Shown here piece after piece: positions 18,831 through 27,559 of a stretch of 27,677 nucleotides of DNA (the first letter of the stretch is position 1; every line of letters starts with the position of its first letter). The notes under the pieces were generated by a model. That model was not told the DNA's origin, searched no databases, and saw nothing but the letters and a program-made list of their open reading frames with translations. The stretch is taken from contig ML976992.1 in the NCBI GenBank assembly GCA_010015675.1, forward strand, positions 730,083 to 757,759, read 5' to 3'. Origin of the DNA: Byssothecium circinans (Eukaryota; Ascomycota; Dothideomycetes; Pleosporales; Massarinaceae). The position numbers and the translations under genes were made by a program.

Positions 18831-19205
18831 CCGACGTCCGCAAGCTTTTGGCTTTGGCGTTGTTTTTCCTCGTTGCATCCCCTGATAATCACTTTCGGCG
18901 TCTACATAGACCGCTCCCTCCCTATATCCCCTAAACGTCCACTATTCAGGACGTCTTTCAACCTGTATACTTAGACATGCGGCTCGCTCCGTCGAAAAGC
19001 GCAGCCTAGCTTTGGCGTTGGTTGGCATCACCGGAATATACCAGGCATCTGTGGCGGAACATTGGTCTGGTTTTTGGATTGATCTGGTCCCATCACGTTC
19101 CGACGATCTTGCGCTTCATCACATCTCCCTTTAGTATCTCGCCAGATTCTTGGACGGGGCTCCGATGGAGACCTTGCATTGCGTTTTGGATTGGAGCGAG
19201 TTCAC
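18831..19205. other. Convergent 3' flanks of UBA2 and the SDR gene
   Basis: About 375 bp between two genes that end towards each other. No coding signal was recognised; it presumably holds both 3' untranslated regions. Confidence 0.5.
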
Positions 19206-20159
19206 TCAAGTGGCTGACAGCCCCCCGTCCAGATTGATTATGCAATTGTGCGCGTACTCATTCTCTGCGAGGAAAAGAGCCGCTGAAGCAATTTCTTCGG
19301 GTCGACCAAAGCGCCGCAATGGGATGCGTTGCGTGATGGAGGCTTGGTCTAGGTCTGCGTGTATCGTGTATATTAGCTTAGCCTCGTCCATGAAACGTGG
19401 CACCCCTTCCACGGAGAAATAGAATATGTGAATTATAAACAAATAGACGAAATATGCGTGATGACTCTGCAGAGAGAAGAGGGTTAGTATCAACGTACCT
19501 TTCGTCATATCCGTTTCAATATACCCAGGCACGATGGCATTAACACGAATCCCCATAGGGCCCACCTCCGTAGCCAAAGCGCGCGTGAAACCCAACACGC
19601 CAGCTTTACTCGCCGCATAGGCAACAGCGCCATAGCCTTCTTTGAGACCCAATAAGCTCGCCACATTGATGATGACGGGACTGTGGCTCTTCTCCGCCTC
19701 TGACCCTTCTTCATCCCTAACCCTCCCAACCCTACTCCTCCCCCTCAAGAACCGATTCCGCAACAAAAACCGCGTCCCCACCACCATACCCGTCAAATTC
19801 GTATCAATCACACCCCGTATATCATCCTCTGACGTGCGGGACAGGAGCGAAGATTGCGTTATCCCCGCGCTATTGACTACCACGTCGATCCCAGATTTGG
19901 ATATCGGCAGCGAGGAAAAGGTAGATGGGTGCCAGAAGGTGGGACTGCTGATGTCGCCGGCAATGTAGCTGTGTTGGTGTCGAGGGGCGGTAGAGGATAT
20001 GGGGGAGGATGGGGAGGGGAGCGTAGATACAGCGGCTTCGAGAGCGGAGTCGGAGCGCGAGATTAGTGTACATGTGTAGTTCTTCTGCGCGAGGTGCTGG
20101 GCGATGGCGAGGCCGATGCCGCGGCTTCCGCCCGTTATTAGGGCGTGCTTTGTGGTCAT
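19206..20159 (-). CDS. Short-chain dehydrogenase/reductase, 3-oxoacyl-ACP reductase-like
   Basis: Exons 20159-19499 and 19354-19206 with a 144-nt phase-1 intron (GTACGT donor, CACGCAG acceptor) give 269 residues. TGGSRGIG at 9-16 binds NAD(P)H, NSAG is at 96-99, and the catalytic tetrad is Asn121, Ser168, Tyr181 and Lys185 (YAASK). PGYIETDMT and IPLRRFGRPEEIASAALFLA are typical of FabG/Oar1-type ketoacyl-ACP reductases, which in fungi act in mitochondrial fatty acid synthesis. Ser/Pro- and Arg/Glu-rich insertions (47-62, 137-160) lengthen it. The intron is a multiple of three and has no stop, so an unspliced form of 317 residues is also readable. It is divergent from the elongin C gene. The exact substrate is not certain. 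Confidence 0.88.
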   Translation of the reverse strand: MTTKHALITGGSRGIGLAIAQHLAQKNYTCTLISRSDSALEAAVSTLPSPSSPISSTAPRHQHSYIAGDISSPTFWHPSTFSSLPISKSGIDVVVNSAGITQSSLLSRTSEDDIRGVIDTNLTGMVVGTRFLLRNRFLRGRSRVGRVRDEEGSEAEKSHSPVIINVASLLGLKEGYGAVAYAASKAGVLGFTRALATEVGPMGIRVNAIVPGYIETDMTKGTLILTLFSLQSHHAYFVYLFIIHIFYFSVEGVPRFMDEAKLIYTIHADLDQASITQRIPLRRFGRPEEIASAALFLAENEYAHNCIINLDGGLSAT

Positions 20160-20607
20160 TTTGGGGGGTGTTCTTGGTGTTGGGGAGGTTTACGGGTGCT
20201 GTCGAGTGGAGTGGGGTGGTTGGGAGGCGAATTCTGCGGTGGAGAGAAGTGGATTCAGCGGTCACGGAGGCAAAAAAATGTTATTTGAAACTTTAAATCC
20301 CCATCAAGATGCGCGGGGACACTGACTCTCGCAGTCCAACCCTCCCACAAGGAAACTCTGAAGTTGTAAAGTTCGCTTAGTAATCACCAACTGCACGCGT
20401 CATCGCGTGACAGCGCGCCGCGCGCCCAACATTCCGAAGCTCTAGAACTAGATCAATCTTTCGTTCCCCCGCAAACTCTAAACTCCACGCTTTCTTTCAC
20501 ACTTCCCGCCAACCTGCGCGACCGCCCTCTACCCTCCACACTCCACACCACATCCCTCGTCCATCTAAACTCTTGAGCGATCCCCGATTCACGATTCACG
20601 ACCTGCA
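20160..20607. promoter_or_regulatory. Shared divergent promoter region of the SDR and elongin C genes
   Basis: 448 bp between divergent start codons. It contains a GC-rich stretch around 20395-20430 (GCGTGACAGCGCGCCGCGCG) and a CT/CA-rich leader before the elongin C ATG. No clear TATA box was seen. Confidence 0.5.
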
Positions 20608-21173
20608 ATGTCCGAGACCGAATACGTCACGCTCGTCAGCAACGACGGGTATGAGTTCAAGGTGCTGCGCTCCGCGGCGTGTATCGCGGGCACGATAAAG
20701 AAGGCGCTGGATCCGCACTGTATGCGCCCACCTCCCCGAGCATTTTCCTTTGCCGTGTGAAGGACTTGTCGCGGATGAATGAGTGGATGGATGCTGATTG
20801 CTTTACTTTGTAGCGGGCTTCAAAGAAACGACGCAGAACCGCGTCGATTTACCTACGATAAAGTACATCTTCCCCCTCCCCTACCCCCCATTCCCCCTTC
20901 GTCGTCCAGAAGTTCTCCCCACCTTCCCCACGCTCTTCGTCCCTCGTGTTTGGGATGCTAGATACTGATCACCATGCGGTAGTGGCGTCGTCCTCGAGAA
21001 GGTCTGCGAGTACTTGTACTACAACCAGAAACACGCCGAGAGCAAGGACGTTCCCGATATGGATATACAACCGGAATTGTGTCTGGAGCTGTTGATTGCG
21101 GCGGATTACTTGGACGGTGAGTGGCGTGTGCGAACGAGAGGTGAGGTACAGCTAATGCGTTATGGTAGTGTGA
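20608..21173 (+). CDS. ELC1: Elongin C
   Basis: Four exons (20608-20719, 20814-20862, 20983-21116, 21169-21173) give 99 residues. It starts MSETEYVTLVSNDGYEFKVL and ends in LELLIAADYLDV, with the Skp1/BTB-like fold pattern of elongin C (SAACIAGTIK, VVLEKVCEYLYYNQ). Elongin C pairs with elongin-B or BC-box proteins in cullin-RING ubiquitin ligases and in transcription elongation complexes. The last exon is only 5 nt: two bases complete the final Val codon and the other three are the stop. I chose it because elongin C normally ends a residue or two after the AADYLD/AANFLD motif, and the acceptor (GGTAG) gives exactly that. Reading through the donor instead would add an unrelated tail. Confidence 0.9.
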
Positions 21174-21569
21174 GATTGGGATGCAGGGCTTGGATGGGAT
21201 TTACAAATGATATCATGAGATATACTCGAGCGGGCCTTGGGCCGGAGCGGCTGATATGAGAGGAAGAGGTCGCGTTTGGACGTGGGGCTGGACTGGTAGT
21301 GGTTGGGAAGACGCTCATACAAGACGAGCGAGTCACTATCAGGATGAGGTGGATTGAAGACGATACACGTAGGCAAATGCTAACGTGGGAAATATGCACA
21401 TCGGGAAGATTTGGATTCTCTTCGATCCTACTAAATGACTTCAGATAATCCGATGTCTCAATGGTCCGCGCATCATCTCCCCACCGCGCCGAACCCTCAG
21501 TTTCGGAGGCCTGCAAAAACGCGTTCGCACTCGTGTCAAGATCTCCTTCGTTCTAGCATTCACCAGCGC
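21174..21569. other. Intergenic, no gene recognised
   Basis: About 400 bp after elongin C. Open frames on both strands lack domains. This marks the transition from conserved to accessory DNA. Confidence 0.45.
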
Positions 21570-21790
21570 CTACAGCTTAGCCCTCACCTTGCCATCCGGA
21601 TTGCTTGGCCGAGGAGGAACAATGGGAGGGACTCTCACCCCTTGCAACGGCACATCCTCGACGTAGAAGATGAGATCGGGATAATTATTGTTAGGATCTT
21701 CGTCCTCTGCTGCCCAATCGTTAACGAGCAGCACTTTGACGTGCGTGATCCATTTCAGACCCAATTCGCCGACGGGGACGCAAACCACGC
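21570..21790 (-). pseudogene. C-terminal fragment of an uncharacterised fungal protein family (copy 1)
   Basis: The minus strand encodes GELGLKWITHVKVLLVND, then YPDLIFYVEDVP, ending DGKVRAKL and a stop at 21570. It aligns with the copy at 26909-27559 (AELGQKWIYKIALLI, then EPDLIFYVQDVP, with a similar Pro-rich tail). The N-terminal exon found in the other copy (WGWWNRDNSNLRNIKTFW) is not seen here. Upstream sequence switches to a frame that is more protein-like on the opposite strand. I therefore read this as a truncated copy. I do not recognise the family's function. Confidence 0.55.
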
Positions 21791-21809
21791 CGTCCCAACC
21801 CCTGATCAG

Positions 21810-22592
21810 ATGGTGATTATTGCAGGCGCTTCCGACCTTAAAGACAAGCCTCCTATCCTGACCAACTTCCTGGAGCCTGGCCAGTTGAAGGATTCCTGGA
21901 TAGACCGCATCTGTAAGGAGATTACAAAAGTCCCATCGAACCAGGACACCGATGCTGGTAAATGGCACTACGGCGTTCAAGGGACACACAAGAAGGCTAT
22001 AAGCCTTGTCCACGACAAGAGGTATTTGGATCTGTTGGTTACATGGGAGCCTAGTGACAAACGGCTGCTCCCCATATTTGACAGTAAGAAGGTTGAGTTG
22101 TGCACAAAGGCTCTCCAGTCTGCGGCCGAAAATACACACTCACTGGCCTATTCGGCCTTCAACGCCAAATCGGTCAAATCGGTGAAGAATCGGCACACCA
22201 TCTCCATCGCTACGCCGTCTTCAGGCAATGGCAAGGGAAAATCGAAGCGTGGCAGGGCTGGAGATACAATTGCCTTTATCAACATCGAGCTTAGAGATCA
22301 TAACAAGGAAGTAGGTCTCTTCAACAACAACGGGCTAGCACCTAAGTAGGGGCTATGGGCTCACCAGGATAGCGTCCTTCACCTTCCGACCATTGGAAGT
22401 GGAGCTGGGGATAACAAGACTCAAGTCCAAAGACGCCGGGGGCGCACGTACGAAAGCGTAAGGGTGGAAGCTACTCTACAGCCGGGTGATAAGCTAAGCA
22501 GGTTGATAGTAACAGGAGGTGGTCACTGGCCTACAACGGGGAGAAAGGGTTGGTTTTGCGGGGGCGCTAGGCAGGAAATAGCGCCAGCATAG
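21810..22592 (+). pseudogene. Uncharacterised ORF with one in-frame TAG
   Basis: From the ATG at 21810 the frame is open for 179 codons to a TAG at 22347, then continues in the same frame for 80 codons to a TAG at 22590. The first part reads like a soluble protein (ILTNFLEPGQLKDSWIDRIC, HKKAISLVHDKRYLDLLVTW, GNGKGKSKRGRAGDTIAFIN). The second includes VRVEATLQPGDKLSRLIVTG and GHWPTTGRKGWFCGG. The true start may lie elsewhere: an acceptor-like TTATTGCAG at 21817-21825 could begin an exon. The upstream extension of the frame overlaps the antisense fragment at 21570-21790. I recognise no domain. The single stop suggests a mildly decayed gene, or two adjoining exons. Confidence 0.4.
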
Positions 22593-22936
22593 GTAGCCTC
22601 TATCGAAGTCCCTTTTTACTACGCCTACGGTATTATGCTGTGGTATACCGATGGAATCTGCCATGATCCTGCTAGCTTCTGTGCAGGTGTGAACAGGTGT
22701 TGCGTTCGCTATCTCACAAAGGAGAACGGCCCATCCGCCAAGCCGAGGCTACAAGCGGCACAGCAATGGATCGTACATGCAGCCGCTCGGTTGATAGGGC
22801 GCCAGGCGCTAACGCGGGTGCCTAGCAGGATTGCGGCGCATACCTCTTACCTCATAGCTGTATATTATGTAGATTCCTCCCCTACTCCGTGACTACAACT
22901 AGCTTGCACCTGGCTATTGGTTTCGCACCGAACACC
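22593..22936. other. Intergenic, no gene recognised
   Basis: About 345 bp between the uncharacterised ORF and the WD40 gene. A short frame at 22635-22892 has no recognisable domain. Confidence 0.4.
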
Positions 22937-23980
22937 ATGATAGCCCCCGTTACCTACCTTCCCAGCCTCAACGAGCCGAATAGTGCTCACACGGCACCGA
23001 TTCTCGCCTTACGCGTTTCAGCCAACTATGTCGTGAGCAGCAGTGCTGACCGCTCCGTCCGGATCTGGTCCAAAAGTAATGGGGGCCTTGCTCTCCCTCC
23101 TCTACACGGTGAATCAAAAGCGGCTGTCGTCAAATCCATCGAGATATCAGAGGGGTTGGGCCTTGTGTTCGGCGGTGATAGCAAGGGGAACATTGTTGCC
23201 TGGCGACTTTCCGACGGAGGGCTTGCCTTCACCCAGCCAGCCCATGGCGACTTCGTCCTTGCCCTTGCCATGGATAAGACAACCCTCGCCTCTGCGTCGA
23301 GAGATCATGACGTAAAGGTTTGGGAGGTGGAGATAAGCGGTACTGGACGGTACAGCCTGCAGCCTCGACATATCCTACAGGGGCATACTATGCCTGTTCT
23401 TGCCGTACAGCTGCTCGAACATTTTATCTACACGGCTTCTGGCGACAAGAGCATCCGGATCTGGAACAGGGATTCTGGGAGACTCGTCCAGACCCTTGAG
23501 CTGCATGCTTCTGTGGCGCAGTTCCAGGTTAGGAAAAGTGCTGCAGGTACACAACTAGCCGGGGCCTGTACAGATGGCATGGTCAGACTATACGATGTGG
23601 ACAAAGGAGATGAGTTGGCGTGTCTTAAGGGCCATACAGGGGTCGTCCGTTCGTTGCAGTTTACTGAAGCGAGGGGACCCAACAGCTTTTTTGGACATGC
23701 GTGGATCGCCTCCGCATCTTACGATGGGACTATTCGGGTTTGGGCTCGACAGCAGGAGGGGTCGCTTTCCTGGGAGTGCCTTTACAACTTCTCTTTCTCA
23801 GACGCGGTAGTAGCCCCGCTTCCTCTCTTCGACGAGATGATAACAGTCAACTACCCAGGACAAGAAAGAGAGAGAGTAAATAGAGCTTATGATGTGCAGG
23901 TAGATGACAACAATATTTACTGTTGTGGAGAGGGCGCGCATATAGTTTCCTGGCGAATCCCTTCCGTCTTAGAAGGGTAG
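22937..23980 (+). CDS. WD40-repeat beta-propeller protein (seven blades)
   Basis: One exon of 347 residues from the first ATG; the frame is open a further 37 codons upstream, to a TAG at 22823, without another ATG. Seven WD40-type units can be read. Typical ends are DRSVRIWS, SKGNIVAWRL, DHDVKVWEV, DKSIRIWNRDSG, DGMVRLYDVD, DGTIRVWAR and AHIVSWRI, with GH or AH dipeptides at the starts (GHTMPVLAVQ, GHTGVVRSLQF). A complete seven-bladed propeller and no other domain points to a protein-interaction scaffold. The partner cannot be told. It resembles the propeller part of F-box or NLR-type WD proteins, but no F-box or NTPase is visible upstream. The reading frame is intact although its neighbours are damaged. 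Confidence 0.8.
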   Translation: MIAPVTYLPSLNEPNSAHTAPILALRVSANYVVSSSADRSVRIWSKSNGGLALPPLHGESKAAVVKSIEISEGLGLVFGGDSKGNIVAWRLSDGGLAFTQPAHGDFVLALAMDKTTLASASRDHDVKVWEVEISGTGRYSLQPRHILQGHTMPVLAVQLLEHFIYTASGDKSIRIWNRDSGRLVQTLELHASVAQFQVRKSAAGTQLAGACTDGMVRLYDVDKGDELACLKGHTGVVRSLQFTEARGPNSFFGHAWIASASYDGTIRVWARQQEGSLSWECLYNFSFSDAVVAPLPLFDEMITVNYPGQERERVNRAYDVQVDDNNIYCCGEGAHIVSWRIPSVLEG

Positions 23981-24287
23981 GTTTGAGCTAGAATTAGGAA
24001 TGAAAAGCCTGTTTGGACTACCTTGACGATAGGTGTCCTTTCTATTCTTTACTTATCTCCCCCCTCTCCTCCCTCTCTTTACAGTGAATCACAGTGAATC
24101 ACGGTAACAGCCCTCGCCTAAGCACCTCTTGTCACCCAAAAGCTCTTCGAGCCATCTCTAGTAACAAGCCCCCTAGACCTTACCATAACCTTAAGTAGCT
24201 TTATCTACTTTTCGTCTATATAGTTCCTCTTTCTTATCGTTATAAAAGTAAGTTACTTTGTACTTACTTCTTATCTCTACTACTCTT
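23981..24287. other. Intergenic, pyrimidine/AT-rich
   Basis: About 300 bp between the convergent ends of the WD40 gene and the helicase relic. It contains two adjacent near-copies of GTGAATCAC (about 24084-24102) and a TC/TA-rich stretch (24180-24287). No gene recognised. Confidence 0.45.
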
Positions 24288-27029
24288 CTATTCCTCTCTA
24301 TATAACCCTATCGTATTGTACCTTCTTTCAAACAGTATTACCCTTATTGCAACGGCCATTTCGTTACTGAAGTATTCACCCCATATTCGCTGCTTGTACC
24401 GTTTTCCTAGCTATACGGCGTACTCCTGCCACTCTCCACCAAGCTCCCCCTTGTATCCACACTCTCGAATCGTCCAAATCCCCATCTCTACCTCGGCAGC
24501 AGCCCTTGCCAGCGGCACGACCACGTTCGGCCATTGACATCGATTGCGGATATCCTCCCCCGTCGCGCAGTACTTCTGACTGACCCAGCACCGTCGACAG
24601 CTGTGACTCCCGCCTCCGTCGCGTATACTCCGCCGAAACCTGTCCACCTCGACTACGGTTAACCCCAGCTGCGCCCTGCACTGTATCGTCTTATGCTCCT
24701 GCCACTCGTCCGTCCCTGCCTCTCCCAACATCCAGCACATTGCACACCCCTCCCGCATCTCCCCCATCACCCCTTGAACCTGCCCCTACTCCATGCTTGC
24801 CTCACCCTGTGAATCCTGCCACTCACGAACCCCCTCCCCGCACCTGTCGCACCCGGCCGATTCGATATCATTGCACGCCACCCTCTTGCCGTCCAAGCAG
24901 CTGCTCATTAGCCCTCGTCGACACCCACTGCCGATTAAGAACATGCCCATCGCCTGCACATCTAAGTCCTCGCTCTTCCGCTGCATCGTCCGCTCCACCT
25001 CGCCGTGCTCCACCAAGATCACCGAATCCACCCGCTCACCAGCTCGTCCTCCACGCCCACTCTCTTGCGCGTAGTCAATCATACTCCACGGCATCCCCAC
25101 GTGCAGTACGTACACTACACCGGGAAAGTCCACCCCCGTCCCCAGCGCCGACGTAGCTACCATGAACCCTCCGCCGTCGAGCCACTGCTCCAGCCGCTCG
25201 GCCTGGTCGGGGACCCCGGCGTGATAGTACGCACAGCCCAGCGCTTCGGCCATGTCCTCGCACTGCTTCTTGCCGTGACAGTACACTACCCCCTTCTGTC
25301 TCCGGTCCTGTTGTAGCTGCTGCTGTCGCCGACCTATTGCTACGGCTGTCTCCTGCGACTTGCCGGGCTTGCACCACGACACAAAATACCGAGTATTCGG
25401 CCGCACTGTGCTTGCTCGGACGTACGTCGCGCACTGAATCAGCATACTGCTGCACAGCTCCACCTCTCGCACCGGCGGAAGCGTTGCCGTGAGCAACACC
25501 ATCGGGCACGGCAGCAGTCGAAGATTCTTCAACGTCTTCAGCTTCGGCCGCCAGTCGCTCGACGTGAAGATGAGATGACTCTCGTCCACCACCACCCGCT
25601 CCAGTAGCCCTTTGCCGCTCAGCATGTTTACGTAGCCCAAGAAGTTTCCATTGCTTGTCGTGTCGCCTGCTACGTCCGCACTAACTACCACCACGGCCGC
25701 TGGGTTGCTCTCACCGTGCTTCCACTCCATGCAGTCGATGCCGCACTTCTGCATACGGCCTACCAAGTCCTCGATGAGCGCTCGATACGGCACCACCACG
25801 ACCGTCATCCCGGCGCCCTCCAAGCAAGCCGGCACACTGAACAGCAGACTCTTGCCTCCGCCCGTCGGAAGCACGACAACAAGCGGCGTCTGTCCGTCGA
25901 GCACCGCGTGCAGCGCCTGCTCTTGCTCAACCGATCGAAAGCTAACCTCCTTTTGACCGAGCACCTGCTGCATTGCCTTCCTGACAGCTTCGTCCCGGTC
26001 GTCTCGCATCCGAGTCCCTCTTTGCCGTAGTGCCGGCTCTTCCTCCCTGATCTCGTCTCTACTGCTACGCTCCCGTCTCTTCTTTGCCCTGCTTACCTCG
26101 CTGCTGCCAGTCCATGCCTCCTTCTGCTCGCCCTCGCCCTCTTCAAGCCCCAAGAAGCGGTGCCACAGCGTGCTGAGCGGCCGGAAAGCTTCGATCGAGC
26201 GTATGCTGAGATGCTTGACAATGTCCATCGGCACGCTGTAGTTCCCCACCCCCATCATCGTCGTCCGCGCGCTCTACAGCTCGACCAAGTCTTCTCCCTC
26301 CTCATCCACCTCAGCCTCCTCCGTTTCCCCGATCTCGTCTTGATACCCCTTGCTGAACGACTCCCCGACCACCACCCGGCCGATACCGACGGCCGTGTGC
26401 CGGTAGTCCAACGTGTGCAGCTCGACCCCGAGTCTCTTGCCCGTCTCCCGCCTGAGCGCTCGCGTCAGTCGATCCGTCCCCCACGGCCCCTGCTCGTCGG
26501 CCCACACGTAGTCACTAAAGCTGCCGCCGAGCACCTGCACCGTTAGATACTCCTGAAACGGCTGCAAGTACGCCAAGTACATCACCATGACCTGCCCGAG
26601 CCGCGGCGGAAGAAAGCGCGGTACCACCTTCGGTTTGTCCCACTGCGACTGCGACTTGTGATAGCGGACCACTGTCATCACCTGCCCGTCCATGACGAAG
26701 ATGTTGCGGTCCTGCAGCAACCCGTTCTGATGCCGCATCGTCGTTACTTCCGACCCCCGGCCCGGCTGCCCGGACGTCATGTGCACGCAGACCATCAGCA
26801 GCGTTAAGAAGCGGTCGACTTGACGCAAGTACCGCTTTACCTGCTTAACGTTCCACCTGCCATCGCTCGACTGAAGTCTACGGCCTTGCTCGCTCTGCTC
26901 CGCCCGGGTCAGCATCCACTGGGTCTTGCCTTTCCCAGTCCTCTCGGGTCTCGTAGGGAAGCTTTTTGGTCGGAACCAGAGGAAATCGGATCGTTTGCTT
27001 GAGATACGTTCAAGTGCTGCTTGGTGTCT
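24288..27029 (-). pseudogene. RecQ/telomere-linked-helicase-like gene with three in-frame TAG codons
   Basis: One minus-strand frame runs from a TGA at 27030 to a TAG at 24288 (about 914 codons), interrupted only by TAG at 26274, 24786 and 24411, with no frameshift. The first segment has a tyrosine-recombinase-like region (MTSGQPGRGSEVTTMRHQN, RNIFVMDG, LDYRHTAVGIGR), typical of fungal telomere-linked helicases. The second is a RecQ-type helicase with PTGGGKS, DESH, TATLP and QESGRGGRAG at 131-137, 225-228, 257-261 and 398-407 of that segment. The third is cysteine-rich (CAMC, CRRCWVSQKYC, RNRC). A short tail (LGKRYKQRIWGEYFSNE) follows. Family members are longer at the N-terminus, so the 5' part is missing and is replaced by the end of another gene. 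RIP-type decay is the likeliest cause of the stops. Confidence 0.75.
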
Positions 27030-27559
27030 TCAGCTTCCGGCATACGTACGGCCAATTTGCTACCCCCAGGCGTTTGAGGGACAGTCAACTCCGGCGGTTG
27101 CTTTCCTGGGGGCACATCCTGGACGTAGAAGATCAGATCAGGCTCTTTCTCTGCTACATGGGCGTCTTCATCGGTGGTGATGAGGAGAGCGATCTTGTAG
27201 ATCCATTTCTGGCCCAGTTCAGCTTTGTGGGCCATAAGAAAACGGGCAAAACATAGGCCGTTGGGAGATGCTGAGCAAAGTTAGTCCACAGCCCCGCATG
27301 GTAGGCCTAATCGTTAGAACGGAGCGCCGTGGAACTCACCAAGTATTGCCTGGCCTTCGGGAGTATCTGTGCTGAATTCCACTCCAGGATACCCCACTGG
27401 CCATTTCCCTCCTACGTTCTTCAGTGCCCTCCCCAAAATCTCTGTTGTCTTCTCGTTTATGATTTGTATCATCCAGAAGGTTTTTATGTTTCGTAAGTTG
27501 CTGTTGTCGCGATTCCACCAGCCCCAAAGAAAGTCCAGCGTGTCCAACAGTCCGTAGTA
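26909..27559 (-). pseudogene. Uncharacterised fungal protein family (copy 2), two exons, start lost
   Basis: Exon 1 (27559-27340) reads LDTLDFLWGWWNRDNSNLRN, then IKTFWMIQIINEKTTEIL and GGKWPVGYPGVEF. A 69-nt phase-1 intron follows (GTGAGT donor, ACTAAC branch site, GCTCAG acceptor). Exon 2 continues ASPNGLCFARFLMAHKAELG, with EPDLIFYVQDVP, to a TGA at 26909. No ATG opens exon 1: an upstream in-frame ATG at 27646 is separated from it by a TGA at 27560. The last 40 or so codons overlap the start of the helicase frame in another phase, so the original C-terminus has probably been replaced there. I know of no function for this Trp-rich, small, intracellular-looking protein. Copy 1 lies at 21570-21790. 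Confidence 0.5.

Noticed and set aside
21435..21809. Upstream extension of the plus-strand ORF to an ATG at 21435
   Set aside because: This part is antisense to the conserved fragment at 21570-21790, so the real plus-strand coding part probably starts later.
21570..22139. 189-codon minus-strand frame as a single gene
   Set aside because: Only its last 70 or so codons align with the paralogue; the rest is less protein-like than the opposite strand.
22311..22372. An intron (GTAGGT..GATAG) that would remove the TAG at 22347
   Set aside because: Splicing there shifts the frame and meets a stop after about 13 codons, whereas the unspliced frame stays open for 80 codons past the TAG.
24740..26546. 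Plus-strand open frames opposite the helicase
   Set aside because: They are antisense shadows of the helicase frame, which carries the recognisable motifs; plus-strand products are Pro/Ser/Arg-rich without domains.
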